The notes: generated by a model from the letters alone, not told the origin. A DNA stretch of 55,307 nucleotides from Pirellulales bacterium (GCA_019745975.1 JAIESQ010000141.1:1-55307), one strand, 5' to 3'. Numbered from the stretch's first letter, positions 18,590 through 27,361 are shown. Numbers and translations are program-made.

Positions 18590-18773
18590 CTAGCCCGCAT
18601 TTCTCACCAACTTCGTCGCGAGCGGAGTTAAGTGCTTGGATGGCAAGAAGCAGGGTGTGGATCGACCGGAAGCGTATTGGCTCATACGTTGAGGATCGAG
18701 ACGCACCCGGCGACACCGCCATCCAACGACTTGGGCTCCGCGTAGCAGATGGCTGGTGAGAAATGCGGGCTAG
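18590..18773 (-). mobile_element. 184-bp MITE, copy B (intact ends)
   Basis: Perfect 20-bp terminal inverted repeats, CTAGCCCGCATTTCTCACCA, bound 184 bp. The reverse complement matches copy A (6124-6307) over its whole length with few differences. CTAG on both sides may be the target duplication, with the target taken from the last unit of repeat copy B. No protein is encoded. The remaining 18774-18864 holds nothing recognisable. Confidence 0.9.
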
Positions 18774-18864
18774 ACCTCGATCACGCGTAGTCGGGTGGCT
18801 TGGGATGGCAGCGGGCTAGCGTGGCGGAGGAATCCATCGACTTCGGCTGCGTGAGTCGCGCGCG

Positions 18865-19353
18865 TCAACCGAACAACGTGCTCCACGCGGGATACGTCGC
18901 GGCGACGACGATGGCCGCGATGGCCAGCAGCACGAGGATGCCCAGCGCCCGCCAGAACGATCGCTGAGCTTCGAGCACGTCGGCGATCGACGAGAGCGTT
19001 GGCACCTCAACCGCGCGGTGGATGCGATTCCTGGATTGATAAACCCAATACCCCGGCCACATGACGCTTGAGAAAACCATCACTCCAACACTGCCAACGA
19101 TCGCAACCTCGCTATTCCATTCACCCAAACGCACATTCTGCACAGCAGCGGCCACTGTGATCGAGATCCAAATCGTAGTCGATCCTAGGAACAGCGTCAG
19201 CGAGGCGATCATCCAAGGGATACTCGAACCAAGCAATCGTGAGCAATCGAAGATCGCTACAGATTCAGTAGCACCACGAAGTTCAATTCCGCCGAAATCC
19301 TCCGAGTATGCGAAGGGATTGGCAACCGGCGATGGATTCTGGGAATTTGGCAT
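18865..19353 (-). CDS. Small membrane protein of unknown function (paralogue 1)
   Basis: 162 residues with three predicted membrane spans: about 45-70 (MIASLTLFLGSTTIWISIT), 83-102 (VAIVGSVGVMVFSSVMWPG) and 138-158 (ALGILVLLAIAAIVVAAT). The GYWVYQSRNRIHRAVE and VLEAQRSFWRALGI segments between spans resemble the architecture of DUF5362-type proteins, though I cannot confirm the family. It lies 15 bases downstream of a gene with similar layout, so the two look like a tandem duplication. Base composition is less GC-rich than in flanking genes. Function unknown. Confidence 0.65.
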   Translation of the reverse strand: MPNSQNPSPVANPFAYSEDFGGIELRGATESVAIFDCSRLLGSSIPWMIASLTLFLGSTTIWISITVAAAVQNVRLGEWNSEVAIVGSVGVMVFSSVMWPGYWVYQSRNRIHRAVEVPTLSSIADVLEAQRSFWRALGILVLLAIAAIVVAATYPAWSTLFG

Positions 19354-19368
19354 TGCACTTCAGAAAAG

Positions 19369-19827
19369 TCACAATCCGAGTGCGATTGCCGCAACCGCAA
19401 ATGCGATCGTCAACATTAGACAGAATACTGCGCCGGCGCAAGCAGCCATTGCGATCCAGACTGCTCGATGGTGCAACAGTACAATCTGCAATGTACGTTG
19501 ATCCCTTTGTCGATATAGTCGGCCAACGCTGAACCACGTCCGTCCCAAGAAAAACGTCAGGGGAAGGAAGGCAACTCCGCACGACAGTACGGAAATCTTG
19601 GCGATCAAGATCAACAGTTCCGTGTCATCTCTGTTCAACTCTTCGAGGATTCCGAGGACGAGCGTAATCGCGGATAGCAGTCCAACCAACATCGCAATTG
19701 TCGCCAAGAACAGCATCCACCAGCGCATGCCGCGCAAGGCCCCTTCGATGCGCAGCCACGCCGCGCGATCGGCTTCGCTCAATTCGGGCGAGGTGTTATG
19801 TGTCGCGGCGTTAGTCATAGTTGACAT
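19369..19827 (-). CDS. Small membrane protein of unknown function (paralogue 2)
   Basis: 152 residues with three predicted spans: MLFLATIAMLVGLLSAITL, AKISVLSCGVAFLPLTFFLG and a C-terminal AVFCLMLTIAFAVAAIA. Between spans two and three it has RTWFSVGRLYRQRDQRTLQ and HHRAVWIAM, matching the GxWxxQSxxR...FW spacing of the following gene. The N-terminus (ELSEADRAAWLRIEGAL) is soluble and helical. ATG 19827 and ATG 19818 are both possible; the sequence GTCAACTATGA at the start recurs at the start of the zinc-ribbon gene at 22595. It lies just downstream of the toxin-antitoxin pair on the same strand. Confidence 0.65.
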   Translation of the reverse strand: MSTMTNAATHNTSPELSEADRAAWLRIEGALRGMRWWMLFLATIAMLVGLLSAITLVLGILEELNRDDTELLILIAKISVLSCGVAFLPLTFFLGRTWFSVGRLYRQRDQRTLQIVLLHHRAVWIAMAACAGAVFCLMLTIAFAVAAIALGL

Positions 19828-19878
19828 TGAGTGCCCCGGTCTAACCGTCGCGCCATGAAGAACACGGATTCTCCTGCA

Positions 19879-20193
19879 TCATGGCGATTTTATTTCGCCA
19901 GCCCTCATCCACCGGCGGGCAGCGTGGCGCACGTGCAGCACGTAGACAGTTGAATCGGTAATGGTGTACAGAACACGATAGTTTCCGTACAGGAGCTGCC
20001 GAACCGGGAAGTTGACCAGTCGCGCCTCAGGAGCAACCGCGCAACGCTCAGGATGGTGTGCGAGGGTGTCGGCCAACTGACGAAACCGCTCTAACCACGA
20101 CAGAGCCCGACCGGGCGCATCGGCGGCAATGTACGCGACAATTGCGTCCAGTTCCGCTTTCGCGTCGGCGGTGAACTCAACGCGATAAGCCAT
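19879..20193 (-). CDS. ParE/RelE-superfamily toxin
   Basis: 104 residues from ATG 20193, overlapping the antitoxin end by 17 bases. The frame is open further upstream, but the toxin fold starts at MAYRVEFTADAKAELDAIV. The pattern YIAADAPGRALSWLERFRQ, then LAHHPERCAVAPEARL, then RQLLYGNYRVLYTITDSTV and VLHVRHAARR, is that of ParE-type plasmid-stabilisation toxins. The basic C-terminal HVRHAARR segment is typical. ParE proteins inhibit DNA gyrase while RelE relatives cleave ribosome-bound mRNA; which applies here cannot be told. Overlap with the upstream antitoxin is the usual arrangement. Confidence 0.88.
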   Translation of the reverse strand: MAYRVEFTADAKAELDAIVAYIAADAPGRALSWLERFRQLADTLAHHPERCAVAPEARLVNFPVRQLLYGNYRVLYTITDSTVYVLHVRHAARRWMRAGEIKSP

Positions 20194-20437
20194 GGCGGGC
20201 CGCGATCTCGTCGAGCACCGTGTCCAACGGCTGGGTGTCACCGCGACGCACCTGCTCCATGGCGGCCTGCAGATGAGCCACCGAGTCGGCCAGGTCTTCG
20301 TCCGATTCGACGCCCGCGAGGCTGCGGTAAGCATCGACCGACATGACGATGTAGGTTGAGCCTTCGGCCTCAACGAACAGGGGACCACCCTGCACGTCGT
20401 CAACGGCGGCTCGCAATTCGGGTGTTAGTTCAGGCAT
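20177..20437 (-). CDS. Antitoxin of ParE-type module (Phd/YefM-like)
   Basis: 86 residues. The N-terminal part (VDDVQGGPLFVEAEGSTYI then VMSVDAYRSLAG) has the Phd/YefM-like pattern of a short β-sheet DNA-binding dimer. The C-terminus (DSVAHLQAAMEQVRRGDTQ then PLDTVLDEIAARHGL) is a helix likely to wrap the toxin. The antitoxin gene comes first, as usual. An imperfect inverted repeat 27 bases upstream (20464-20487) and a -10-like TAGAAT about 15 bases before the ATG fit autoregulation. The leader is very short and lacks a clear ribosome-binding site. Confidence 0.82.
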   Translation of the reverse strand: MPELTPELRAAVDDVQGGPLFVEAEGSTYIVMSVDAYRSLAGVESDEDLADSVAHLQAAMEQVRRGDTQPLDTVLDEIAARHGLSR

Positions 20438-20463
20438 AGTGAATTCATTCTATCAAGGATTTC

Positions 20464-20487
20464 GTGAATGGTGCATTGACCGTTCAC
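20464..20487. promoter_or_regulatory. Candidate operator of the toxin-antitoxin operon
   Basis: GTGAATGGT and ACCGTTCAC form an inverted repeat with 8 of 9 pairs matching and a 6-base spacer, 27 bases upstream of the antitoxin start codon. The position suits binding by the antitoxin or toxin-antitoxin complex. This is an inference; the site nearly abuts the DUF1501 stop codon. Confidence 0.45.
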
Positions 20488-20494
20488 TCGTGCC

Positions 20495-21997
20495 TTACGC
20501 CAGCAGCTTCCCCATTACCTCGCCCGCCACGTCGGTCAGGCGGAAGTCGCGACCCTGGAAGCGGTGCGTCAGCCGCAAATGGTCGAGCCCCAGCAGGTGC
20601 AAGATCGTCGCCTGAATGTCGTGCACGTGGGCACGATCGGCCACGGGGTAGTAGCCCAACTCGTCGGTTTCGCCCAACACCTGGCCTGCCTTGATGCCGG
20701 CGCCCGAGAGCCAGAGCGCGCCGGTTTCGATGTGATGGTCGCGGCCCACCAGATCGCGCGGCTCGCCCATCGGCGTGCGGCCGAACTCGCCCCCCCAAAT
20801 CGTCAGCGTGGTGTCGGCCAGCCCGCGGCGGCGCAAGTCGGTCACCAGCGCCGCGCTCGCCTGATCGGTTTCGCGGCAGACCCGGTCGAGCCCTTCGTCG
20901 AGGTCGACCCCCTTGTTGCCGTGATGGTCCCAATCGGTGTGATACAAAACGACGAACCGCACGCCGCGCTCGACCAGCCGACGCGCGAGCAGACAGTTGA
21001 TGGCGAACGACGCTTGCCCCGGCTCGGCTCCGTAGAGGGCCAAGGTCTCGGCGGTTTCGTTCGAAAAGTCGGCCAACTCCGGAGCGCTGGCCTGCATGCG
21101 GTAGGCCATCTCGTAGGCTTCAATCCGCGTGCTGATCTCCGGATCGCCCGTGGCCGCCAGATGGGCCTGGTTCAAATCGCGCAAGGCATCGAGCGCGCGG
21201 CGCTGGCTGGCGCGGGCCACGCCGGGCGGGCTCGACAGGTTCAAGATCGGATCGCCGCCCGAACGCAAGGGCACCCCCTGGTAAACGCTCGGCAGAAACC
21301 CGCAGCCCCAGTTCGACGTGCCGCCGCGCGGGCCACGCGGGCCCGATTGCAGCACCACGAAGCCGGGCAGGTCTTGCGATTCGCTCCCCAGCCCGTAGGT
21401 GATCCACGATCCCATCGCCGGGCGGCCGAACAGCGGCGAGCCGGTATTGAAGAACACCTTGGCCGGCCCGTGATTGAACACATCGGTCGCCAAGGTGCGC
21501 ACGATCGCCACGTCGTCGACCGTGCGAGCCAGGTGCGGCAGGCACTCGGAAACTTCGACCCCTGACTGACCATGCCGGGCGAACTTACGCCGCGTGCCCA
21601 ACAGCGTCGGCGTCCCTTTCAAGAAGGCGAAGCGTTTGTTCTCGATGTAGCTGGCAGGCACGGGCTGACCGTGCAGCTCTTGCAGCTTCGGTTTGTAGTC
21701 GAATAGCTCGAGCTGGCTCGGCCCGCCGGCCATGAATAAGTGGATGACGCTGGTGGCCTTGGCCGCGTAGTGGGGTGGCCGCGGGGCCATGGGCGCCGTG
21801 CCCGACCGCGGCGGGTTGCGCACGTCCGATGAAGTGGTGCCGGAACTAGTGGCTGCCGCGGCGCGCGAGACCACCCCATCGGCAGCCAGGAGCGAACCGA
21901 GGGCCGCCGCGCCGACCCCCAGCCCGCACTGGCTCAAAAAGAAGCGTCGCGTCTGCTCGGCGAGGAGCTGGTCTGCTTCAAGATTTTCACGCGACAC
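20495..21997 (-). CDS. DUF1501 protein (sulfatase-like fold, Tat-exported)
   Basis: 500 residues from GTG 21997. That start is favoured because AGGGAGAG lies just upstream, immediately after the stop of the preceding gene; ATG codons further upstream (to 22108) would overlap that gene. The N-terminus carries a twin-arginine signal (TRRFFLSQCGLGVGAAALGS). Typical DUF1501 landmarks follow: VIHLFMAGGPSQLELFDYKP, then FNHGPAKVFFNTGSP, FVVLYHTDWDHHGNKG and TLTIWGGEFGRTPMGEP, then GRDHHIETGALWLSGAGIK. The conserved His/Asp residues resemble the metal site of alkaline-phosphatase/sulfatase relatives. The biochemical role is unproven. In planctomycetes it normally pairs with a DUF1549/DUF1553 protein, here encoded at 22932-25754 with two genes between. 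Confidence 0.93.
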   Translation of the reverse strand: MSRENLEADQLLAEQTRRFFLSQCGLGVGAAALGSLLAADGVVSRAAAATSSGTTSSDVRNPPRSGTAPMAPRPPHYAAKATSVIHLFMAGGPSQLELFDYKPKLQELHGQPVPASYIENKRFAFLKGTPTLLGTRRKFARHGQSGVEVSECLPHLARTVDDVAIVRTLATDVFNHGPAKVFFNTGSPLFGRPAMGSWITYGLGSESQDLPGFVVLQSGPRGPRGGTSNWGCGFLPSVYQGVPLRSGGDPILNLSSPPGVARASQRRALDALRDLNQAHLAATGDPEISTRIEAYEMAYRMQASAPELADFSNETAETLALYGAEPGQASFAINCLLARRLVERGVRFVVLYHTDWDHHGNKGVDLDEGLDRVCRETDQASAALVTDLRRRGLADTTLTIWGGEFGRTPMGEPRDLVGRDHHIETGALWLSGAGIKAGQVLGETDELGYYPVADRAHVHDIQATILHLLGLDHLRLTHRFQGRDFRLTDVAGEVMGKLLA

Positions 21998-22016
21998 AGT
22001 TCTCTCCCTCGGCAGT

Positions 22017-22595
22017 TCAACGAACTCCGTATGCGGGATCAAAGGGCTCTCCATAGGAGGCATCCTTGAAACCCTTTTTGAATGCTGCCTTCCATTCTGG
22101 AATCTCACTCTCGTCTCTTGGCAGCACGTGATTTCGACTTATTCTTGGCGTCACAAGTGCCATGTGCGCAAGCGTTTCGAGAAACTCATCGAGGCCCTTC
22201 TCGTCGCCATACCACATTACGAGCCCATTTCCGCTTGCCGTGTTCGGGCTTAGCCCCGATCCACCCTCTCTCCAACCAGCCATGTATCCATGCGCGCTTG
22301 CGCCTTTGTTCACACCCTTTATTCGATCGAGCATCGTCAAGACCACAATGGTCAAAATAAAAAAGCAGATTGCCGTTCCAAGCTTAAGGAATATGTGACT
22401 CGATCGTTTGCGGGGCTTCAGTTTGCGCGAAGTCGAATCAATGACAATTGACGGTGTCACGGCAGCTACTGTGACAGGGGGAGGCACCAAGGGAACTTGC
22501 ATTTGGCCGCCGCAAAACGCACAAGCAACGACTCGACCAGCCAATTCGCCATCGTCTGACAGAGTGCCTTCGCAATGTGGGCAGTTGAAGATCAT
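22017..22595 (-). CDS. Zinc-ribbon, single-span membrane protein
   Basis: 192 residues from ATG 22595 (GTG 22604 is an alternative). The N-terminus has two CxxC pairs, CPHC and CAFC, 21 residues apart, forming a zinc ribbon of the kind found in many planctomycete membrane proteins. A basic stretch (RKLKPRKRSSH) precedes one membrane span (IFLKLGTAICFFILTIVVLT). The C-terminal domain of about 100 residues (HGYMAGWREGGSG, LDEFLETLAHMALVTPR, WKAAFKKGFKDASYGEP) is unknown. The coding sequence is visibly poorer in GC than its neighbours. It sits 19 bases before DUF1501, between two genes that normally adjoin, which suggests an insertion. Confidence 0.7.
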   Translation of the reverse strand: MIFNCPHCEGTLSDDGELAGRVVACAFCGGQMQVPLVPPPVTVAAVTPSIVIDSTSRKLKPRKRSSHIFLKLGTAICFFILTIVVLTMLDRIKGVNKGASAHGYMAGWREGGSGLSPNTASGNGLVMWYGDEKGLDEFLETLAHMALVTPRISRNHVLPRDESEIPEWKAAFKKGFKDASYGEPFDPAYGVR

Positions 22596-22633
22596 AGTTG
22601 ACACTCGAGCGACTCAAAATAGTCCGCGTTTTA

Positions 22634-22885
22634 TCATACTCTCGCGATGACGCGACCAAACAACTCTCGACTTAAGTCGCACGCAATCGGTTGAGCGAAC
22701 GGCTCTGAATGCGCGGGATTGCACCAACGCGAAAGTCGTGCGTACGTCTTGGCGCTGACGGAGCCGCTCGCGAGTTGCGAAAGTATTTCATCTCCAAGCA
22801 TCTTTCCACGGCGACGTCGAATCAGGCGCGTGCTCAAGTTCCGAACCCTTGCGTGATCGCACTCCCCTCGAATCCTGTGCGACAT
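22634..22885 (-). CDS. Small hypothetical protein with strong ribosome-binding site
   Basis: 83 residues from ATG 22885, which has GGAGG six bases upstream, the clearest Shine-Dalgarno in this region. The protein is basic at its N-terminus (VRNLSTRLIRRRRGK) and helical after (MLGDEILSQLASGSVSAKT, YARLSRWCNPAHSEP). No family is recognised. It would be co-transcribed with the zinc-ribbon gene 38 bases downstream. Support is the ribosome-binding site and its position in an otherwise empty 327-base gap; it may still be a chance frame. Confidence 0.4.
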   Translation of the reverse strand: MSHRIRGECDHARVRNLSTRLIRRRRGKMLGDEILSQLASGSVSAKTYARLSRWCNPAHSEPFAQPIACDLSRELFGRVIARV

Positions 22886-22931
22886 TCTCGTCCTCCAAGA
22901 AAGTGGTACATGCACCCAGGGTGTGTAAACT

Positions 22932-25754
22932 TCACTCTCGCGTGATCGTCTCGTCGAGATTCAACAACACGCGGGCGACAGAGGTCCAGGCGGCCAGGTC
23001 CGTCGGGCTGCCGTCGGGCGCCTTTGGCGACGCGTCTGTAGTCTCAACTACCCCCTCACTCCCAACCCCTCTCCCACCAGGGGAGAGGGGAGAATCGGGT
23101 GCCACTGCTGGCTTGTCCAGCAGTGCCGTCGCGCTGTCCGCACCATCCGCGAGCTCCGCGCGATACAGATCCGCAAGCCTGCGCGCTTCGATTTCACTCG
23201 GCTCGCGGGCCAGGCACAGCAGGAACATCTGCCGGACGCGGGCTGCAACTAAATCGGCAGCAAGTGGGACAGGCACCTCGCCGCCATTCGTCGCCGAGCT
23301 GCCGGCCGCAACCTGCTCGGAGCCAGTCCCATTCGGGCGCGGCACTTCTTTCAGCACGCGCGCCGCCAGCGCCTGGGCACATTCATAGAACGCTTCGTCA
23401 TTCAATAACGTGAGCGCCTGGACGGGAGTGTTCGAACGATTGCGGCGCGTGCAGGCGGCGTTGGCATCGGGCGCGTCGAACAACTTCAACAGCGGATGCG
23501 GCGTGCTCCGCCAGAAATAGGTGTACATGCCCCGACGATAACGATCGGCCCCTTCGCTCGGCTTCCAGTCGCGCTTGATCTGCGCCAACTCCATCACGCC
23601 CGGGGGCTGTGGAGGAAAGACGCTCGGTCCGCCGATCTTGTCAGTCAATAGCCCACTGGCGGCCAGCATGACGTCGCGAATGTTCTCCGCTTCGAGCCGT
23701 ACCCGGTTTTGCCGGGCCAGCAGCTTGTTCTCCGGATCAATGTCGACCAGATCGGGCCGGGCGTGCGAACTGCGCCGATACGTGGCCGACGTCACGATCA
23801 ACCGGTGCAGCGCTTTGAGACTCCAGCCGCGGGCGACAAACTCCCCGGCCAGCCAATCGAGCAACTCGGGATGCGTGGGTGCCGTGCCTTGCGTGCCGAA
23901 ATCGTTGTCCGTGTCGACCAGTCCGCGCCCGAAGTAACGCTGCCAGACGCGGTTGACCGCCACGCGAGACGTCAGTGGATTACGCGGATCGACGAGCCAG
24001 CGGGCCAGGTCGAGCCGCGTAAGCCGCGCGCCGGCCGCCGTCGCACTGGCGGCCTCCAACTGCGGCAGCACCGCCGGCACGCCCGGCGAAATGGCCACGC
24101 CACGCCTTAAGAAATCGCCGCGCAGCATCACGTGCGTCTCGCGCGGCTCGCGGCGCTCGGCCACCACCAGGGTCGTCGCCGGTCGCGGCATTTGCTTTTC
24201 AAGCGCTTCGATCTGTTTGACCAGCTCACTGCGGGCAGGGTCGGTGCCGCGGTAGAACGTCTGCAAGGTGCGCGACTGCCGGGCGTCGCGCTTGTCGAGT
24301 GCCAGCGTCAGCAGCGTGCGGATCTCGTCGGGGAGTTTATCCTTGTCCTCGGGCGAAAGCGATTTCTCCCACTTCTCTTGCAAGGCCAGAAACTCGCGGT
24401 CGTGATCTCCTAACTGCGATTCAAGTTGCGCGATTTGAGATTGCAACTCAGCTTCGCGCGCCGCTTCCTCGGGCGTAGGCAGTTCCAGCGTCGGCTCGTC
24501 GCAACTGTTGTAGAAGGCGAAGAGTTGATAGAAGTCGCGCTGCGAGATCGGATCGAACTTGTGGTCGTGACACCGCGCGCAGCCGATCGTCAGGCCGAGG
24601 AACACCTCGCCAGTCGTGCCCACGCGATCGACGACCGCCTCGACGCGGAACTGCTCGTCATCGGTCCCCCCCTCTTCGTTCTTGAGCGTGTTGCGATGAA
24701 AGCCGGTCGCCACGCGCTGGCTGTCGGTCGCGTCGGGCAAGAGGTCGCCGGCCAACTGCTCGGTGATGAACCGGTCGAAGGGCAAATCGCGGTTCACCGC
24801 GTCGATCACCCAATCGCGATACTTCCAGATCGGCCGCGGACCGTCGATCGTGTAGCCGTTCGAGTCGGCGTAGCGCGCCTGATCGAGCCAGTGGCGCCCC
24901 CAACGCTCACCATAGTGTGGGCTGGCCAGCAGCCGGTCGACCAGCCGCTCGTAGGCGTCGGGTCCGCGATCGGCCAGAAACTCGTCGACTTCCGCAGGCG
25001 TCGGCGGCAGCCCCAGCAGATCGAGCTTCAACCGTCGCAACTGCGTGACGCGGTCGGCCTCGGGCGAGGGGGCGATGCCCGCCGCTTCGAGTCGGGCGAC
25101 CACAAACACATCAATCAGATTGCGCACCGCCGATGAATTCTTGACAGCCGGCAGCGCCGGGCGGCGGATCGGTTGAAACGACCAATGAGCGGCGGGCTTG
25201 GCGTCGCCGCCGGTCGCGGTCGCTAGAGCGGGCAGCTTCGCCCCTTCGTCGATCCAGCGTGTCACGATCGCGATTTCGTCGGCGGCCAGCGGTTTCTCAC
25301 CCTCGGGGGGCATCGCGCTGGCGTCGTCGGCGCCGGTGAGCGCCTTGATTAGCAGGCTCTCGGCGCTCTTGCCGGCTGCGACGGCCGGGCCGCTGTAGCC
25401 GCCGGTTTGCAATCCCTGTGCAGTATCGAGTCGTAAGCCCGACTCTTGCTTATCAGGCCCGTGACATTTGAAGCAGTGTCCGGCGAGAATCGGTCGGATT
25501 TCGCGCGTGAAATCGACCGCTTCGGCCACTGGCGCGTTAGCCTCAGCCCCCGGCGCGCGCAGTGCCGACACGGCGACCAACAGGAGAATCGCGACAAACA
25601 GTGAAATTCGTTTCCAGACTTTGAATTCATGCGCGGCGCCGGGTGCCACTGCTAGCTCGTCTAGCAGTGCCGGGTCCAACGTTGCACTGCTGGGCAAGCC
25701 AGCAGTGGCACCCAATCCAGGTCTGGAAACGACTTCGACTCGAGTTCGCGGCAT
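22932..25754 (-). CDS. PSCyt1-DUF1549-DUF1553 cytochrome-like protein
   Basis: 940 residues. After a hydrophobic segment (SLFVAILLLVAVSAL, about residues 50-65) comes the PSCyt1 heme motif CFKCHG (94-98) in DFTREIRPILAGH. DUF1549 follows: YGERWGRHWLDQARYADSNG, DRFITEQLAGDLLPDATD, and a second heme-like motif in CARCHDHKFDPI. Then come a charged helical spacer and DUF1553 (RNPLTSRVAVNRVWQRYFGR, NRSNTPVQALTLLND). It is predicted to be a periplasmic electron-transfer protein partnering DUF1501. Odd features: residues 15-39 and about 876-886 are encoded by palindromic repeats, and a CCCCTCTCCC hairpin repeat sits beside the latter. No in-frame ATG lies between the repeat and the hydrophobic segment, so the original start may have been displaced. 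Confidence 0.9.
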   Translation of the reverse strand: MPRTRVEVVSRPGLGATAGLPSSATLDPALLDELAVAPGAAHEFKVWKRISLFVAILLLVAVSALRAPGAEANAPVAEAVDFTREIRPILAGHCFKCHGPDKQESGLRLDTAQGLQTGGYSGPAVAAGKSAESLLIKALTGADDASAMPPEGEKPLAADEIAIVTRWIDEGAKLPALATATGGDAKPAAHWSFQPIRRPALPAVKNSSAVRNLIDVFVVARLEAAGIAPSPEADRVTQLRRLKLDLLGLPPTPAEVDEFLADRGPDAYERLVDRLLASPHYGERWGRHWLDQARYADSNGYTIDGPRPIWKYRDWVIDAVNRDLPFDRFITEQLAGDLLPDATDSQRVATGFHRNTLKNEEGGTDDEQFRVEAVVDRVGTTGEVFLGLTIGCARCHDHKFDPISQRDFYQLFAFYNSCDEPTLELPTPEEAAREAELQSQIAQLESQLGDHDREFLALQEKWEKSLSPEDKDKLPDEIRTLLTLALDKRDARQSRTLQTFYRGTDPARSELVKQIEALEKQMPRPATTLVVAERREPRETHVMLRGDFLRRGVAISPGVPAVLPQLEAASATAAGARLTRLDLARWLVDPRNPLTSRVAVNRVWQRYFGRGLVDTDNDFGTQGTAPTHPELLDWLAGEFVARGWSLKALHRLIVTSATYRRSSHARPDLVDIDPENKLLARQNRVRLEAENIRDVMLAASGLLTDKIGGPSVFPPQPPGVMELAQIKRDWKPSEGADRYRRGMYTYFWRSTPHPLLKLFDAPDANAACTRRNRSNTPVQALTLLNDEAFYECAQALAARVLKEVPRPNGTGSEQVAAGSSATNGGEVPVPLAADLVAARVRQMFLLCLAREPSEIEARRLADLYRAELADGADSATALLDKPAVAPDSPLSPGGRGVGSEGVVETTDASPKAPDGSPTDLAAWTSVARVLLNLDETITRE
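23066..23127. repeat. Two palindromic repeats inside the DUF1553 gene
   Basis: CCCCTCTCCC/GGGAGAGGGG makes a perfect 10-bp stem with a 5-base loop (23066-23090). Seven bases later GGGTGCCACTGCTGG, CTTGT, CCAGCAGTGCC forms a second hairpin (23097-23127) of the same family as 25641-25713. Read with the gene, they add the low-complexity segment LLDKPAVAPDSPLSPGGRG near the C-terminus. Confidence 0.85.
25641..25713. repeat. 73-bp composite palindrome at DUF1553 5' end
   Basis: The outer ends GGGTGCCACTGCT and AGCAGTGGCACCC are a perfect 13-bp inverted repeat. Inside are two hairpins, CACTGCTAG-CTCGT-CTAGCAGTG and CACTGCTGG-GCAAG-CCAGCAGTG, each with a 9-bp stem and 5-base loop. It is translated in frame as ATAGLPSSATLDPALLDEL then AVAP. 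A 69-base alignable copy (about 59 matches) lies in the ThiE fusion gene. Confidence 0.9.
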
Positions 25755-25863
25755 CGTCGAGCGCCCCGCAAGCGGGCTCGTCCAGGCAGGAAACCTCGAC
25801 GGTTCATGGTAGCCGATGGCCCTGCCGGGGGGAACTTTTGGCCGAAAGACGTCGCGCGAGCTA

Positions 25864-25935
25864 GCGCGCGGGATAAATCCCGCGGCTAACAGATCCCGGC
25901 CGTTCGCTGTTAGCCGCGGAGCTTGCTCCGCGCGC
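25864..25935. repeat. 72-bp composite palindrome between accC and DUF1553
   Basis: It contains hairpins GCGGGATAAATCCCGC and GCGGAGCTTGCTCCGC, inverted arms CCGCGGCTAACAG and CTGTTAGCCGCGG, and outer ends GCGCGCGG/CCGCGCGC. The layout of two hairpins in an outer palindrome equals that of 25641-25713 although the sequence differs. It may also stop transcription from accC. Confidence 0.85.
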
Positions 25936-25971
25936 CAACGCGAGCGATTGAGGCATCCGATTGTGAGCCGA

Positions 25972-27318
25972 CTAGCTCTTCAACAGCACCCGCTCGACCC
26001 AGGTGGTGTCGACCCGCCCGTCGGCAAAGGCCGCGTGATTGAGAATCTTGTCGAGCAGCTCAGAAGTGGTGGGGATGCCGACGACCTTCAGCTCCCGCAG
26101 GCAGCGCCGCATGGCCGTGATCGCTTCGGCCCGCGTCGGGCGATGGACGATCACCTTGCCGATCATCGAATCGTAATACGGCGAGACCTTGTAGCCAGCA
26201 TACACGTGCGAGTCGAATCGCACGTCGACTCCTCCCGGCGCGATGATCTGTTCGATGCGGCCGGGAGCGGGCTGGAAGTTGCGCGTGGGGTCTTCGGCAT
26301 TGATCCGGCACTCGATCGCCACGCCGCGATGGACGATATCCTCCTGGCGAAACGGCAGCGCCTCGCCGGCGGCGACCTTCAACTGCATCTTCACCAGATC
26401 GATGCCGGTCACCATCTCGGTCACGGGGTGTTCGACCTGGATGCGGGCGTTGGCTTCGATGAAGTAGAAGTTTCCCTGGCGATCGGCGATGAACTCGACC
26501 GTGCCGGCGTTCGTGTAGTTGGCGGCCCTGACCAGCCGCACCGCCGCCTCGCACATGGCGCGGCGCGTCTCTTGCGGCAGAAACGGCGCCGGGCTCTCTT
26601 CGATCAACTTTTGATGGCGGCGCTGCGTCGTGCAATCGCGCTCCCACAGGTGCACGGCATTGCCGTGATGATCGGCCAACACCTGCACTTCGACGTGCCG
26701 CGGGTGCTCGACGTACTTCTCCAGGTACACACCCGCATTGCCGAAGGCGGCTTCGGCTTCGGTCTGCGCTTGCTGCAGCGCGCTCTTGAGCGCCAGATCG
26801 TTCGAGGCCACGCGCATGCCGCGGCCACCGCCGCCGGCCGTGGCCTTGATCAGCACCGGAAAGCCGATGCGATGCGCGACCTCGACCGCTTCGTGCTCGT
26901 TGGTCAAGAGGCCGTCGCTCCCCGGCACGACCGGCACTTCGCTAGAGCGGGCCAGCCGGCGGGCCTCGTTCTTGTCTCCCAGCTTGTTCATCGCCTCGTG
27001 CGAAGGGCCGATGAACGTGATGTTGCAGCTCTGACAGATCTCGGCGAAGTGCGCGTTCTCGGACAAGAATCCGTAGCCGGGATGAATCGCCTGCACGTCG
27101 CCGATTTCGGCGGCGCTGATCACGCGGTTGATCTTCAGGTAGCTGTCAGCGGCTTTGGCGGGCCCGACGCAGATCGCCTGATCGGCCAGTTCGAGATAGC
27201 GGGCGCCGCGATCGGCCTCGCTGAAGATGGCGACCGTTTCCACCCCCAGCTCGCGGCACGCGCGAATGATCCGCAGCGCGATTTCTCCGCGGTTGGCGAT
27301 CAGAATGCGCTTGAACAT
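25972..27318 (-). CDS. accC: Biotin carboxylase subunit of acetyl-CoA carboxylase
   Basis: 448 residues, the usual length for AccC. It has the biotin carboxylase N-domain ([19 protein letters not shown]), the glycine-rich ATP-grasp loop ([13 protein letters not shown]), [20 protein letters not shown], and the catalytic [18 protein letters not shown]. It carboxylates biotin on BCCP with ATP and bicarbonate, the first step of fatty-acid synthesis. accB lies 43 bases upstream on the same strand, the standard pairing. The carboxyltransferase subunits are not in the window. The call is secure. Confidence 0.97.
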   Translation of the reverse strand: MFKRILIANRGEIALRIIRACRELGVETVAIFSEADRGARYLELADQAICVGPAKAADSYLKINRVISAAEIGDVQAIHPGYGFLSENAHFAEICQSCNITFIGPSHEAMNKLGDKNEARRLARSSEVPVVPGSDGLLTNEHEAVEVAHRIGFPVLIKATAGGGGRGMRVASNDLALKSALQQAQTEAEAAFGNAGVYLEKYVEHPRHVEVQVLADHHGNAVHLWERDCTTQRRHQKLIEESPAPFLPQETRRAMCEAAVRLVRAANYTNAGTVEFIADRQGNFYFIEANARIQVEHPVTEMVTGIDLVKMQLKVAAGEALPFRQEDIVHRGVAIECRINAEDPTRNFQPAPGRIEQIIAPGGVDVRFDSHVYAGYKVSPYYDSMIGKVIVHRPTRAEAITAMRRCLRELKVVGIPTTSELLDKILNHAAFADGRVDTTWVERVLLKS

Positions 27319-27361
27319 GCGGCGTATCTACCCGTCGGGGCGCGTCGAAGCGGCGAAACGC

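Noticed and set aside
20564-21565. 333-codon plus-strand open frame opposite DUF1501
   Set aside because: Antisense shadow of a clear DUF1501 gene.
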